NCBI GenBank assembly: GCA_009744235.1
Contig: WPHV01000013.1
Coordinates: 1-64,000, forward strand
DNA length: 64,000 nt
Origin: Gillisella vitis
GTDB lineage: Bacteria; Pseudomonadota; Alphaproteobacteria; Rhizobiales; Rhizobiaceae
Direction: 5' to 3'
Positions within the stretch are counted from its first letter, which is position 1, and the number at the start of each line of letters is the position of its first letter. The notes under the pieces are model-generated. The model ran no database searches, was not told the DNA's origin, and worked only from the letters and a program-made list of their open reading frames with translations. Below are positions 17,707 through 25,826 of the stretch, in pieces. The position numbers were made by a program, and so were the translations under genes.

Positions 17707-18153
17707 TCAGCTCGCGATGACGAACTTCTTCCGCAGTTTTTCCGGAGCCGCTTCGATGATGGACTGAGCACCGGCGTCGGTCACGATGACGCCGATGTCC
17801 TCGATCTTTGCGGTGACCGACATGCTAGACTTTGTAAACTTGGAGTGGTCCGCCACGACGATCACCCGGCGAGAAACTTCAATCATGGCACGCGCGATAC
17901 TCGCGTTGACCGGCGTCGAGGTGCAGACCAGTCCCCGATCCACATCGATGGACGCGGCATTGAGGATGAGCTTGTCGACGTTGAACTGGCGAATGAACTG
18001 CTCGGCTAACGGGCCACCAAACGAGCGGTTCGCCTCAAAGTATTCCCCACCGACAGAATATAAGTTCTGCCCCTCGACACGGGTCAGTTCCGCCACGATG
18101 TCGAGGCCGTTTGAGATGAACGTGAGGCTGTTGCGTCCGACCAGCGCACGCGC
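17707..18153 (-). pseudogene. DeoR-family regulator (AccR paralogue), 5' end removed at IS junction
   Basis: The C-terminal ~148 residues of a DeoR sensor domain, highly similar to AccR from GRNTLTFISNGLDIVAEL to the end (GRNSLTFISNGLDIVAEL here, ending KLRKKFVIAS). The reading frame is open into the IS3-family element whose end is at 18154, so the winged-helix DNA-binding domain is gone and the gene cannot make a normal repressor. It sits upstream of accA copy B exactly as accR sits upstream of copy A. Confidence 0.85.
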
Positions 18154-19829
18154 TGTTGATTTTCACTGAGAACTGACCCGGCGGGGGTGCGGATAAAAAG
18201 TTGGACTGCTTCATAATAACAAGCCGAGGCTTTTACGATATTCGACCGGGCTGAGCGATCCCAGCGATATCTTGATACGCTTCTCATTGTACCACCGGAT
18301 ATAGGCATCCACCTCAGCCACGAACTGTTCGATTGTGATGGCCTTCCAGTCTCGTGGATAGAAGAGCTCGGTTTTCAACCGACCGAAGAACCCTTCGCAC
18401 GCGGCGTTGTCTTGCGAGCAACCCTTTCGGGACATCGAGCGAACCAGTCTTGCTTCGCTGATACGGGTTAACCAGCCGGGCCATCGATAATGGGCTCCGC
18501 GATCAGAATGGATGATTGGCCGTTCCTCGCCGTTGGCGACGGTTCCGATGGCTGCATCCAGCATGGTGTTGACCAGCCCCGCATCTGGTTGCGTTCCGAT
18601 CGACCAGCTGATGACCATGCCGTCAAAGCAATCGATGATAGGCGAAAGGTACACCTTGCCAGCTGGGATCTGGAACTCGGTGATGTCTGTCAGCCACTTC
18701 ACGTTCGGCGCTTTTGCATGGAAGTCGCGATTGATCAGGTTCTCGGGCGCTGGACTGATCTCTCCCAGATAGGATCCAAACCGCCGTCGACGCGGACTGG
18801 CAACGACCAACTGCTCCTGCTTCATCAATCGCTGGACAACCTTTTCCGAGATTATCACGCTCTGTCTGGCCAGCGACGCCTGCAGTCGTCGATAACCGTA
18901 GCAACGACGGTTCGCTTCAAAGATCTCCGCTAGGCTGTGGCGGACGGCGGCATACTTGTCTGCCAGGCACATGCGGGCGCGATGGTAGAAGTAGGAGCTT
19001 CGGGCAATCCGAAGCTGGGCAAGCAGCTCTGGCAAGCGATAAACTTCCTTAAGGGCGTCAATCAGTTGTGTCTTCTCCCGATTACTCAGGATCTGCAGAT
19101 CGACGCCCAGGTCTTTTTTTAGGAGTTCGTTGGCCTTCTTCAGGAGATCATGCTCGAGTTGTAACTGGCGGACATCACGCTGGAGGGCTTCAAGCTGTCG
19201 CTCGAGCTCTTCACGTTCAGGCACCTTGGGGTTGGATTTGCGGCGTTTCATGGATGAGGGAGCCTCGTGACCGAGTAGCTGATCTTTCCAGCTGTACAGT
19301 GTCGGCCTTGAGACGCCCAGTCGGTCAGCTACCTGTTGAGCGCTTTCATCTCCACTGCATAATCCGATGACCCCCGCTTGCCGGACCTCCTCGGAATAGC
19401 CAGGGTGCCACGATCGACCGACCATCGATGTCCGCGCCTCCGGAAACGCCTCACGAACCCATGCGGTTAGAGTTCCTCGACCAGGGTAACCAAGCGCCCT
19501 CATCGTCGAAGAGATGCAACGATCGTGAGTGCGGTAATGCTCAAGGGCAGCCTGCTTTTGCGCCTCGGAAAACTTTGGCGGTCGAGCTACCGCCTGAACA
19601 CGCAAGTCGTGATTCTCGACGTACTCGCGGTACCAGCCCCTCAGGGCATTTTTCGTGGGATAACCCAACTGGCGAATGGTCGCCTTGAGCCGCTTGCCAA
19701 GTCGGATATAGAGCTCAACAGCTCGAAGTCTGTCTGCGTAGGAATACATGAACTACCTCCTGGTGGTCCAAGTTTTCGTCCGCACCCCCTATCCTATGCT
19801 ACCGGGTCAGTTCTCAGTGGCAATCAACA
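18154..19829 (-). mobile_element. IS3-family insertion sequence
   Basis: A 1676-bp element bounded by imperfect terminal inverted repeats: TGTTGATTTTCACTGAGAAC at 18154 and, read on the minus strand from 19829, TGTTGATTGCCACTGAGAAC; the match continues through CTGACCCGG. It contains one transposase gene. Ends are TG...CA. The three bases flanking each end (CGC and CTT) do not match, so no target duplication is visible. One flank is a truncated accR-like gene and the other a truncated ABC permease, unrelated genes, so the element marks a rearrangement junction. Confidence 0.85.
18211..19749 (-). CDS. IS3-family transposase, single reading frame
   Basis: A 512-aa transposase. N-terminal repeated helix-turn-helix segments (DRLRAVELYIRLGKRL; KQAALEHYRTHDRC; SAQQVADRLGVSRPTLYSW) lead to a leucine-zipper-like coiled coil (ELERQLEALQRDVRQLQ), an HTH_21 region (RRCYGYRRLQASL) and an integrase core. 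The DDE residues are in KWLTDITEF, IIHSDRGAHY and NAACEGFFGRLK. Many IS3 members need a -1 frameshift to join OrfA and OrfB; here both parts lie in one uninterrupted frame. It appears intact. Confidence 0.9.
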   Translation of the reverse strand: MYSYADRLRAVELYIRLGKRLKATIRQLGYPTKNALRGWYREYVENHDLRVQAVARPPKFSEAQKQAALEHYRTHDRCISSTMRALGYPGRGTLTAWVREAFPEARTSMVGRSWHPGYSEEVRQAGVIGLCSGDESAQQVADRLGVSRPTLYSWKDQLLGHEAPSSMKRRKSNPKVPEREELERQLEALQRDVRQLQLEHDLLKKANELLKKDLGVDLQILSNREKTQLIDALKEVYRLPELLAQLRIARSSYFYHRARMCLADKYAAVRHSLAEIFEANRRCYGYRRLQASLARQSVIISEKVVQRLMKQEQLVVASPRRRRFGSYLGEISPAPENLINRDFHAKAPNVKWLTDITEFQIPAGKVYLSPIIDCFDGMVISWSIGTQPDAGLVNTMLDAAIGTVANGEERPIIHSDRGAHYRWPGWLTRISEARLVRSMSRKGCSQDNAACEGFFGRLKTELFYPRDWKAITIEQFVAEVDAYIRWYNEKRIKISLGSLSPVEYRKSLGLLL

Positions 19830-20103
19830 CTTAAGGCATATCATCTTACCCCAGTGCATCAAACGAATGCTTCCTCCATGGATGAACTGGTTTGCTTTGT
19901 TGACACTGATGACCCCAATGGCAGCTATTCTTGGTGTTCATGAAGCACTTGGAAACACGCAAGCGGCTATGGAAGCCGCCGGCTCACGCCCGGAGTTTCT
20001 GGTGCCCTTCTATCTCTTCCTCATGACGATCTTCTTCGCCTTCATCTATCCATTTTCGGTTTTCACGCGCCGTCTCGAACGGCGATTTGGGACCGGCTCG
20101 TAA
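19830..20103 (+). pseudogene. Amino-acid-type ABC permease, C-terminal fragment
   Basis: From the IS end the plus strand encodes about 90 residues ending a HisM/GlnP-type permease: LRHIILPQCIKRMLPPWMNW, then membrane helices ending FSVFTRRLERRFGTGS. The coupling-loop pattern (ILPQ...RMLPP) is typical. The first half has been removed at 19830 and there is no start codon of its own. It lies 14 bp upstream of its partner ATPase. Confidence 0.8.
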
Positions 20104-20117
20104 CGGAGTCGTTTGAA

Positions 20118-20876
20118 ATGAACACCTCTACAAATTGGTCGCCCGACAAGCCGATCGTCGCTCTCCAGGACGTGCACAAGTCTTTCGGCACGTTCGAAGT
20201 CTTGAAAGGCATCACGATGGAGGTGATGAAAGGCGAGGTCGTCTGCATCATCGGGCCGTCAGGATCCGGGAAATCGACGCTGATCCGAACGATCAATGGT
20301 CTCACGCCGGTCACGAAGGGATCTGTAAAGGTGGAGGGGCAAGAGGTCCACGACGCAAACCTGGACAAGTTGGCCCTCCGCCGTAAAGTTGGCATGGTAT
20401 TTCAGCAGTATAATCTGTTTCCTCATCGCACAGCGCTTCAAAACTTGATGATGGCGCCGACGCTGGTCCTTGGTGAAAAGCGAGGCGAAGTCGAGAAACG
20501 CGCGCGCTCTCTTCTTGCTAAAGTGCGTCTCGAAGGGAAAGCCGATGCCTATCCGGCCGAGCTGTCCGGCGGGCAGCAGCAACGTGTGGCGATCGCCAGA
20601 AGCCTCTGCATGCGTCCTGACGTCATGCTGTTCGACGAAGTGACTGCTGCATTGGATCCCGAGATGGTCAAGGAGGTCCTCGTTACCATCAAGGAACTGG
20701 CGGCCGAGGGCATGACCTGCGTACTTGTTACCCATGAGATGGGTTTCGCTCGGGAAATATCCGACAGGGTCTATTTCACGGATGCCGGTCGGATCGTAGA
20801 GAGTGGTCCGCCAGCTCAGCTTTTTGACCACGCGCAGGACCTGCGGACGAAAGAGTTTCTTTCCAAAGTTCTTTAG
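20118..20876 (+). CDS. Polar amino acid/opine ABC transporter ATPase (GlnQ/HisP type)
   Basis: A 252-aa ATPase with Walker A GPSGSGKS (~residue 47), FQQYNLFPH, signature LSGGQQQRVAIARSL, Walker B VMLFDEVTAALDP and VTHEMGFAREISDRVYF, all typical of polar-amino-acid ATPases such as GlnQ, HisP and the Ti-plasmid opine ATPases OccP/NocP. The catalytic motif reads FDEVTAALD where most members have FDEPTSALD. Intact, but orphaned: the upstream permease is truncated and no binding protein is in view. It may be a remnant of an octopine/nopaline-type uptake operon (inference). Confidence 0.85.
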   Translation: MNTSTNWSPDKPIVALQDVHKSFGTFEVLKGITMEVMKGEVVCIIGPSGSGKSTLIRTINGLTPVTKGSVKVEGQEVHDANLDKLALRRKVGMVFQQYNLFPHRTALQNLMMAPTLVLGEKRGEVEKRARSLLAKVRLEGKADAYPAELSGGQQQRVAIARSLCMRPDVMLFDEVTAALDPEMVKEVLVTIKELAAEGMTCVLVTHEMGFAREISDRVYFTDAGRIVESGPPAQLFDHAQDLRTKEFLSKVL

Positions 20877-21070
20877 GTGTCGATCGGTCGGACCGCTGCT
20901 CTTGCGTTTTGTTCGATCAATGGTCGCCCAGAGCTCGGAGGACTGCGTCACCATCGTTGATCTTAAGCAGCGCTGCGGTGGGCGTCTACGCAATTCGAGC
21001 GGTTGGGTACTTTTCTACACGGTGTTGTTTTGCCTGAACACAGCAGACTTGTTGGGACTGGACACGTGTC

Positions 21071-22378
21071 TCATCGATATGCTCCCGGGAAAACAATGTC
21101 CTGATCGACCAGCACATTGAATTTGTAGCCAGGCCGGATCTCGAGCGTCGGCTGCACGTCCATGTTTCTCTGGATGGTCCGGTCAGCGACACGACCGAAG
21201 GTTTCGGCGAAGTTCCGACGCGCCGCATCGGAGGCCGTATCCTGCGTCGCCAGTGTCGAACTCTCGGGCACGGCCATGTCGATCCCCGTGCCGATCACCG
21301 CAATAAGGACGGCCGAACCAAACGTCTGGAGCCACTTCCGATCCACCTTATCGCGGAAACCGCTGTAGCCCTGCGCGTCCGTCCCGGACATGCCGCCGAT
21401 CTGGAGCGTCGAGCCATTCGGGAAGATGATGTCCGTCCAGACGACGAGCACACGGCTCTGGCCGAACGACACCTTGCTGTCATAGCGGCCGAACAGTTTC
21501 GTTCCCTGCGGGATCAGGAGGCGGTGTCCTGTCGCCGAGTCATAGACGTTCTGGCTTACCTGGGCAGTGATACGCCCGGGCAGGTCGGAGTTGATCCCGG
21601 TGATCAATGTCGCGGGAACGACCGAGCCACGTTTGAGTTCGTAAAGCGACTGCTGGGGGACGACACGGTTCGGAAGATAACCGAGCTCCTTGAGGTCGGC
21701 ATTGAAGAAATCCTCCTTCGTCTTCTGGCCGTTCGGATCAACATTTTGCCCGGCGAGACCCGCACGAAGAGCGGCGGCGTAGAGGTCGGATGCTCCGGGA
21801 GCCGTTGCCGTGGAAACCTCGTTAGTCGTCCCGGCCGTGTCGTTTGCATTAGCTCCCTGCCTGTCAAACTTGCCGCGGTCGATAGCGATCGGTGAGTCAT
21901 AGGCGGCGTCATTGGCCTGCAGCCGGGCCATTCTCTGGCGCTGCCGCTCACGAAGATATTGCTCTTCCTGCTCGCGCTGCAAGCGGGCGCGCCAGACCTG
22001 TTCAGATTCCAGTTGCGGTTCCGTCCGCGCATCTTCCCTTTGACCGGGCTGAGGTGTGAATGGATTGACGGAGCGCTTCTCCTCTTCCCTCTCGACCGGC
22101 GTCGGCTGCAGCGTCGTCACCTGCTGCGGCTCGCCGATGATGCCGTCGGAAACGCCGCGCTTGATCTGATCGGCGAAGGTTGACGCCGGATTGCCGGAGC
22201 TTGTGTCCGGGCCGGTGTCGCGGAAATACAGTCCGCGTGAGGTCAGGCCGTAGAAGATGACGGCTAGAAAGACGACCACAAGCACGATCACGACGATGAT
22301 CGGCATGCGGTTGATCCGGCGCATGCCGGAGCCCACCTCCTCGTTTTTAGAGCCGCCGAGCTTGAGCGATTGAACCAT
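21071..22378 (-). CDS. trbI: Conjugal transfer protein TrbI (VirB10-like)
   Basis: A 435-aa protein of the TrbI/VirB10 family. A short cytoplasmic tail precedes one membrane helix (MPIIVVIVLVVVFLAVIFYG), then a Pro/Glu/Arg-rich periplasmic linker (LESEQVWRARLQREQEEQ) and a C-terminal beta-barrel domain (GSVVPATLITGINSDLPG, LLIPQGTKLFGRYDSKV, TLQIGGMSGTDAQGYSGF). It bridges the inner- and outer-membrane parts of the type IV secretion channel. The ATG at 22378 (MVQSLKLGG), 15 bp after trbH, is chosen; the frame is open further upstream but without family sequence. Last gene of the trb operon. Confidence 0.92.
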   Translation of the reverse strand: MVQSLKLGGSKNEEVGSGMRRINRMPIIVVIVLVVVFLAVIFYGLTSRGLYFRDTGPDTSSGNPASTFADQIKRGVSDGIIGEPQQVTTLQPTPVEREEEKRSVNPFTPQPGQREDARTEPQLESEQVWRARLQREQEEQYLRERQRQRMARLQANDAAYDSPIAIDRGKFDRQGANANDTAGTTNEVSTATAPGASDLYAAALRAGLAGQNVDPNGQKTKEDFFNADLKELGYLPNRVVPQQSLYELKRGSVVPATLITGINSDLPGRITAQVSQNVYDSATGHRLLIPQGTKLFGRYDSKVSFGQSRVLVVWTDIIFPNGSTLQIGGMSGTDAQGYSGFRDKVDRKWLQTFGSAVLIAVIGTGIDMAVPESSTLATQDTASDAARRNFAETFGRVADRTIQRNMDVQPTLEIRPGYKFNVLVDQDIVFPGAYR

Positions 22379-22392
22379 GACCGCCCTCTCCA

Positions 22393-22869
22393 CTAACCGC
22401 GTTGCATGACCGAGAGCGCGCTCGCCGGCTGCGCGCTCATCGTTGTGACGGTATAGGCGCGGCCGAGTTCGACGCTGTTGGTCGACAGACGGGCGAGCAC
22501 TTGCCCCTCGAAGGGAATGACGACATAGGCGAGCGGCACGGTGCGCGTCGTGCCATCCGTCTTCTGGTCGGTCACGACCGCATAACCCCATCCCTTGAGG
22601 GACGCCTCCAACGCTTGCCCGAAGGGCGAGCCGTCCTGCTTCAGCGAGACGGTCGCGGTACCAGGACCGATCTGCTCGGCGAGCCTGCTCACCATGTCGC
22701 CGGCAATGGCGCTGGCCGCCGGCCCCGAGATCTCGGCAGGGGCATTGCTGGAGCTCAACCCGTCCGTCCCGGCGGATTGGCATCCGGAAAGGAGGAGGGC
22801 GAGGGCGCAGGTGGCAGCGAGGCTGCGGAGGGGGCGCAAGGGGTGCGTGCGGGAGGGCAGGCTTGGCAT
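22393..22869 (-). CDS. trbH: Conjugal transfer lipoprotein TrbH
   Basis: A 158-aa protein with a lipoprotein signal: LAATCALALLLSGC places the lipidated Cys near residue 30. The rest resembles TrbH of Ti plasmids (VSLKQDGSPFGQALEASLKGWGYAVV). The ATG at 22869 overlaps the trbG stop (TGATG) and has GGAGG 6 nt upstream; GTG at 22872 is a poorer alternative. It is thought to be an outer-membrane-associated part of the mating channel. Confidence 0.88.
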   Translation of the reverse strand: MPSLPSRTHPLRPLRSLAATCALALLLSGCQSAGTDGLSSSNAPAEISGPAASAIAGDMVSRLAEQIGPGTATVSLKQDGSPFGQALEASLKGWGYAVVTDQKTDGTTRTVPLAYVVIPFEGQVLARLSTNSVELGRAYTVTTMSAQPASALSVMQRG

Positions 22870-23735
22870 CACCGCCCTCCCCTTTTGATTGTCACCTTCT
22901 CCTGTTTCCAGCCGACGCCGGAAACGAGAACCGCGCGATCGACGTGATAGTCGACCACCATCATATCGCCCTTCATCCGGTAGTTGACGATGCGGTTCTG
23001 ACCGCCGGAGACGACAAACAGCACCGGCGCGTCCTGGCCGGAGATCGAGCGCGGGAACTGGATATAGGTCTTTTCCCCGTCACTATAGACCCGTGTCGGC
23101 CGCCAGCCGGCATTGCCGGAGACGGAATAGGAGAAATTCAACTGCTCGGCCGGTACGCCGGCGCCGGGGATCGTGCTCGCCTCCATCCGTGCATTGATGT
23201 CGGCGACTTTGTTGGACACGTCTTCCGGATATTCGAATCCGACGCGGGCCATGTATTGTGTCTGATGCGACTTGAGCTGGATGTGATAGGTGCGGCGCGA
23301 GGTCGTCACCACCATCGAGGTGACGAGGTTCGGCTCTGATGGCTTGACGATCAGGTGGATCGCCTGCCCACCCGCAGCACCTGACGTCGCCGGCTCGACC
23401 TTCCACCTTACGGTGTCGCCGACGAGGACGTCGCGCACCACTTCGCCGCCCTGAAGCTCGATGTCGCACACCTGCAGCGGCGAGCAGACGACGGAGGGCT
23501 GCACCTCGCCGTAAAGGAAGATCACCTTCCCGTCCGGTCCTTTCGTGACAAGTCCGCGTGAGCCGCGCCACTGAGTGGAAATCCCCATCCCCTTCGCCTC
23601 ATTGGCGGTGACGCCATCGGCTGCGAGCGCGCGTGAGGAAAGAGAAGCCGACAACGGCACGAGAGCAACGACGATCGTGGCAGCAGTCAGCGTGGCCGAA
23701 AAACGTCTCAGTCGAATGTTCATGTTCGAGGCCAT
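22869..23735 (-). CDS. trbG: Conjugal transfer protein TrbG (VirB9-like)
   Basis: A VirB9-family protein of about 288 aa with an N-terminal signal peptide (ATLTAATIVVALVPLS ... ALA), then GKVIFLYGEVQPSVVCSPLQVCDIELQGGE, the family's CxPLxVCDIxLQ motif, and the C-terminal SVSGNAGWRPTRVYSDGEKTYIQFP domain. It forms the outer-membrane core complex with TrbH and TrbI. The start is uncertain: a TTG at 23744 opens the frame, and ATGs at 23735 and 23723 are possible; I list 23735. Confidence 0.9.
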   Translation of the reverse strand: MASNMNIRLRRFSATLTAATIVVALVPLSASLSSRALAADGVTANEAKGMGISTQWRGSRGLVTKGPDGKVIFLYGEVQPSVVCSPLQVCDIELQGGEVVRDVLVGDTVRWKVEPATSGAAGGQAIHLIVKPSEPNLVTSMVVTTSRRTYHIQLKSHQTQYMARVGFEYPEDVSNKVADINARMEASTIPGAGVPAEQLNFSYSVSGNAGWRPTRVYSDGEKTYIQFPRSISGQDAPVLFVVSGGQNRIVNYRMKGDMMVVDYHVDRAVLVSGVGWKQEKVTIKRGGR

Positions 23736-23740
23736 GCCTT

Positions 23741-24403
23741 TCAAAGCTGCGCGGTCCAGTCGAGATCCCTGAGATAGAGTCCGATCGGGTTAAGCCGGAT
23801 GACGCCCTCGTCCTGCGGCGGTGTAAGCGTCACGGTAGCAATCCCGCGGAACCGGCGCGTGGCTGTCTCTTTGCCGCGGCGATCGCGCTCGAACTCGGTC
23901 CAATCGATCTGGTAGGACTGGTTCGACAGCGCGACGATGTTGTTGACCTCGACGGCGACCGTTGCGTTCTTCGCTTTCTCGAAGGGCGACGAGGAGCGAA
24001 ACCAGGCGTTGACCTTTTCGGTCGCAGGATCCGAGGTGCGGAGCAGCGCATAGGTGCGGTCGATATATTGTTTCTGCACGACCGCATCCGGCGACACCGA
24101 CCGGAAGTTCGAGACGAAACTGCCAAGCGTGGCGCGCACCACGCGCGGATCGGCATATTCGATCTGCTGCGGGAACCCGGCGCTTGAGGCCGTGCCGAGC
24201 TTGTCGACCTCGACGATATACGGCACCAGCTTGACCTGCGTGCTCTGGTAGAGAGCGTAGCTGAAGCCGATCACCGCCATGGTCATCCCGGTGACGCCGA
24301 CCAGGCGCCAGGCCGCGGCTGCCTTCACATAGGAGCCGTAGCGCTCGTTCCATTCCGTTCTCGCAGCGATATAGGGATTGTCGGGCGGGGTGCGTCCGGC
24401 CAT
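23741..24403 (-). CDS. trbF: Conjugal transfer protein TrbF (VirB8-like)
   Basis: A 220-aa VirB8-type protein: cytoplasmic N-terminus (PPDNPYIAARTEWNERYGSY), one membrane helix (WRLVGVTGMTMAVIGFSYAL) and a periplasmic NTF2-like domain with VVRATLGSFVSNFRSVSPD and RWFRSSSP-like segments. It nucleates assembly of the type IV channel. It lies between trbL and trbG, with trbG starting at its 3' end. Confidence 0.9.
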   Translation of the reverse strand: MAGRTPPDNPYIAARTEWNERYGSYVKAAAAWRLVGVTGMTMAVIGFSYALYQSTQVKLVPYIVEVDKLGTASSAGFPQQIEYADPRVVRATLGSFVSNFRSVSPDAVVQKQYIDRTYALLRTSDPATEKVNAWFRSSSPFEKAKNATVAVEVNNIVALSNQSYQIDWTEFERDRRGKETATRRFRGIATVTLTPPQDEGVIRLNPIGLYLRDLDWTAQL

Positions 24404-24417
24404 GTGCGGTCAGCCTC

Positions 24418-25614
24418 TTACTTGTTTTCGTTGACGGGTGGAGGCGGAGGAGGCGCCGAGGGCCTGCCGGATTGCCGGGTCTGATCAAGCTTGGCGTTTG
24501 CAAGACCGAGCAGTGAGCCGGCATAGGCGCCGGGCGATCCGATTGCTTTTTCCCTTGCTGCCGAACCGACTGCGCTGCTCGCGCCGCCGATGCCAGCTTC
24601 CATGCCGCGCATGGCGGCAGAGCCAAGTGACGCTCCCCCTGCCCTTGCGGCGCTCGCCGCCTGAAAACCTTTGCTGGCAGCGCCTGCCGTGAGGAAGGCG
24701 GCGCCCGCCGCGAACGAAGCCGCCTGCCCGCCATGCCGGATCGCCTCCATGCCGCCCGAGACCGATGCTCCCTGGACGACGCCCTGGATGATCGGCGGGA
24801 CATACATGGCGATGATGAACACGACGACGGAGATGCCGGCGATGCCGATTGTGGTGATGAACTGGTCGGAGGTCGCCGTCGGCGCTTCGGCCAGCCCGAT
24901 CAGGATGTCGGAACCGATCTTGGCGATCATGACCAGTGCCATCAGCTTCATGCCGACGGAGAAGGCGTAGACGAGGTAACGGACCGCGAAATCCTTGGTA
25001 TAGGAGCTGCCACCCAAACCGAGCATGATCATGCCGGCCAGCAGTCCTACATACATTTCGACCATGACAGCGACGAAGATCGCTGCGACGAGCGAAAAGG
25101 CGACGACGACCACGATCATTGCAAAGACGGCGGCGATCGCCAGTGCGTTATCCTCCCAAAGCCCGAACTTCGCCTGTTCCGACATTTTGGAGGCTACGCG
25201 GATACCGGCATCGAAAATGTTGGCCGGCGAAGCGGAGCCCCCGCCGGCGCCGATCTGGAACAGGCTGTCCACCACCGCCTTCGCGAGCGCAGGGGCGCGA
25301 TCGAGGATGAAGGCGAAGAGACCGATGAACATGATCCGACGCACGAGCTCGGCGAACCAGGCGTCGAGGCTTGCCGCATTGATCGCCAGCCACACGGCTG
25401 CGATGCCGATCTCGATCCCGGCGAGGATCCAGAACAGGGAGCGCGCCGCGTTCATGATCGTCGTCTCCCAGCCCTTGGCGGCGGTGACGACCTGGTTCTC
25501 CAAGGTGGTGAGCACGGAACCCTGTTGGGCGAGCGCCGGCGCTGTCGCGAGAGCTAGGATCGCGACGACGATGAATGCGGTTTCGAGCTTGCGGGACGGG
25601 CGAATGACTACCAT
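24418..25614 (-). CDS. trbL: Conjugal transfer protein TrbL (VirB6-like)
   Basis: A 398-aa polytopic membrane protein with a signal-like N-terminus (FIVVAILALATAPALA) and at least five further hydrophobic segments, including IAAVFAMIVVVVAFSLVAAI and GIAGISVVVFIIAMYVPPI. The C-terminal third is Ala/Gly/Ser-rich (AAGAAFLTAGAASKGFQ) and ends in a proline run. This is the VirB6/TrbL layout forming the inner-membrane part of the channel. Its ATG overlaps the end of trbK by 7 bp. Confidence 0.9.
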   Translation of the reverse strand: MVVIRPSRKLETAFIVVAILALATAPALAQQGSVLTTLENQVVTAAKGWETTIMNAARSLFWILAGIEIGIAAVWLAINAASLDAWFAELVRRIMFIGLFAFILDRAPALAKAVVDSLFQIGAGGGSASPANIFDAGIRVASKMSEQAKFGLWEDNALAIAAVFAMIVVVVAFSLVAAIFVAVMVEMYVGLLAGMIMLGLGGSSYTKDFAVRYLVYAFSVGMKLMALVMIAKIGSDILIGLAEAPTATSDQFITTIGIAGISVVVFIIAMYVPPIIQGVVQGASVSGGMEAIRHGGQAASFAAGAAFLTAGAASKGFQAASAARAGGASLGSAAMRGMEAGIGGASSAVGSAAREKAIGSPGAYAGSLLGLANAKLDQTRQSGRPSAPPPPPPVNENK

Positions 25615-25826
25615 CGCGGCTTCATTTCCTGCCCGCCACGCACGTCGCGATCCGGGTCGCCCCCGAAGAAGCGCTCCCGGTGCTCACGGTGCGCTGCGCC
25701 AAAACGCGACGTCCCGGCCGGTGTTTCAGTCGCAGCATCCGGTTGGACCACCACCCAGACGATCATGCCGGCTCCGAAGGCGACGACACCCGCGACTGCG
25801 AGGGCGATGATGATACGCGGGCTCAC
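25608..25826 (-). CDS. trbK: TrbK-like entry exclusion protein
   Basis: A 72-aa protein with one N-terminal membrane helix (IIIALAVAGVVAFGAGMIVW) and a short hydrophilic tail. Position between trbJ and trbL and its size match TrbK, which on other conjugative plasmids blocks entry of a related plasmid. It starts with GTG overlapping the trbJ stop (GTGA). Its last ~20 residues (ERFFGGDPDRDVRGGQEM, then KPRW) closely resemble the last residues of TrbJ immediately upstream. Confidence 0.85.
   Translation of the reverse strand: MSPRIIIALAVAGVVAFGAGMIVWVVVQPDAATETPAGTSRFGAAHREHRERFFGGDPDRDVRGGQEMKPRW

Noticed and set aside
20877..21070. Possible traR or traM between the amino-acid ATPase and trbI
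   Set aside because: The gap is under 200 bp and no LuxR-type helix-turn-helix or TraM-like frame is present.
22378..22783. Upstream extension of the trbI frame
   Set aside because: It overlaps trbH in another frame and reads as Arg/Gly-rich non-family sequence; the ATG at 22378 gives a normal TrbI.
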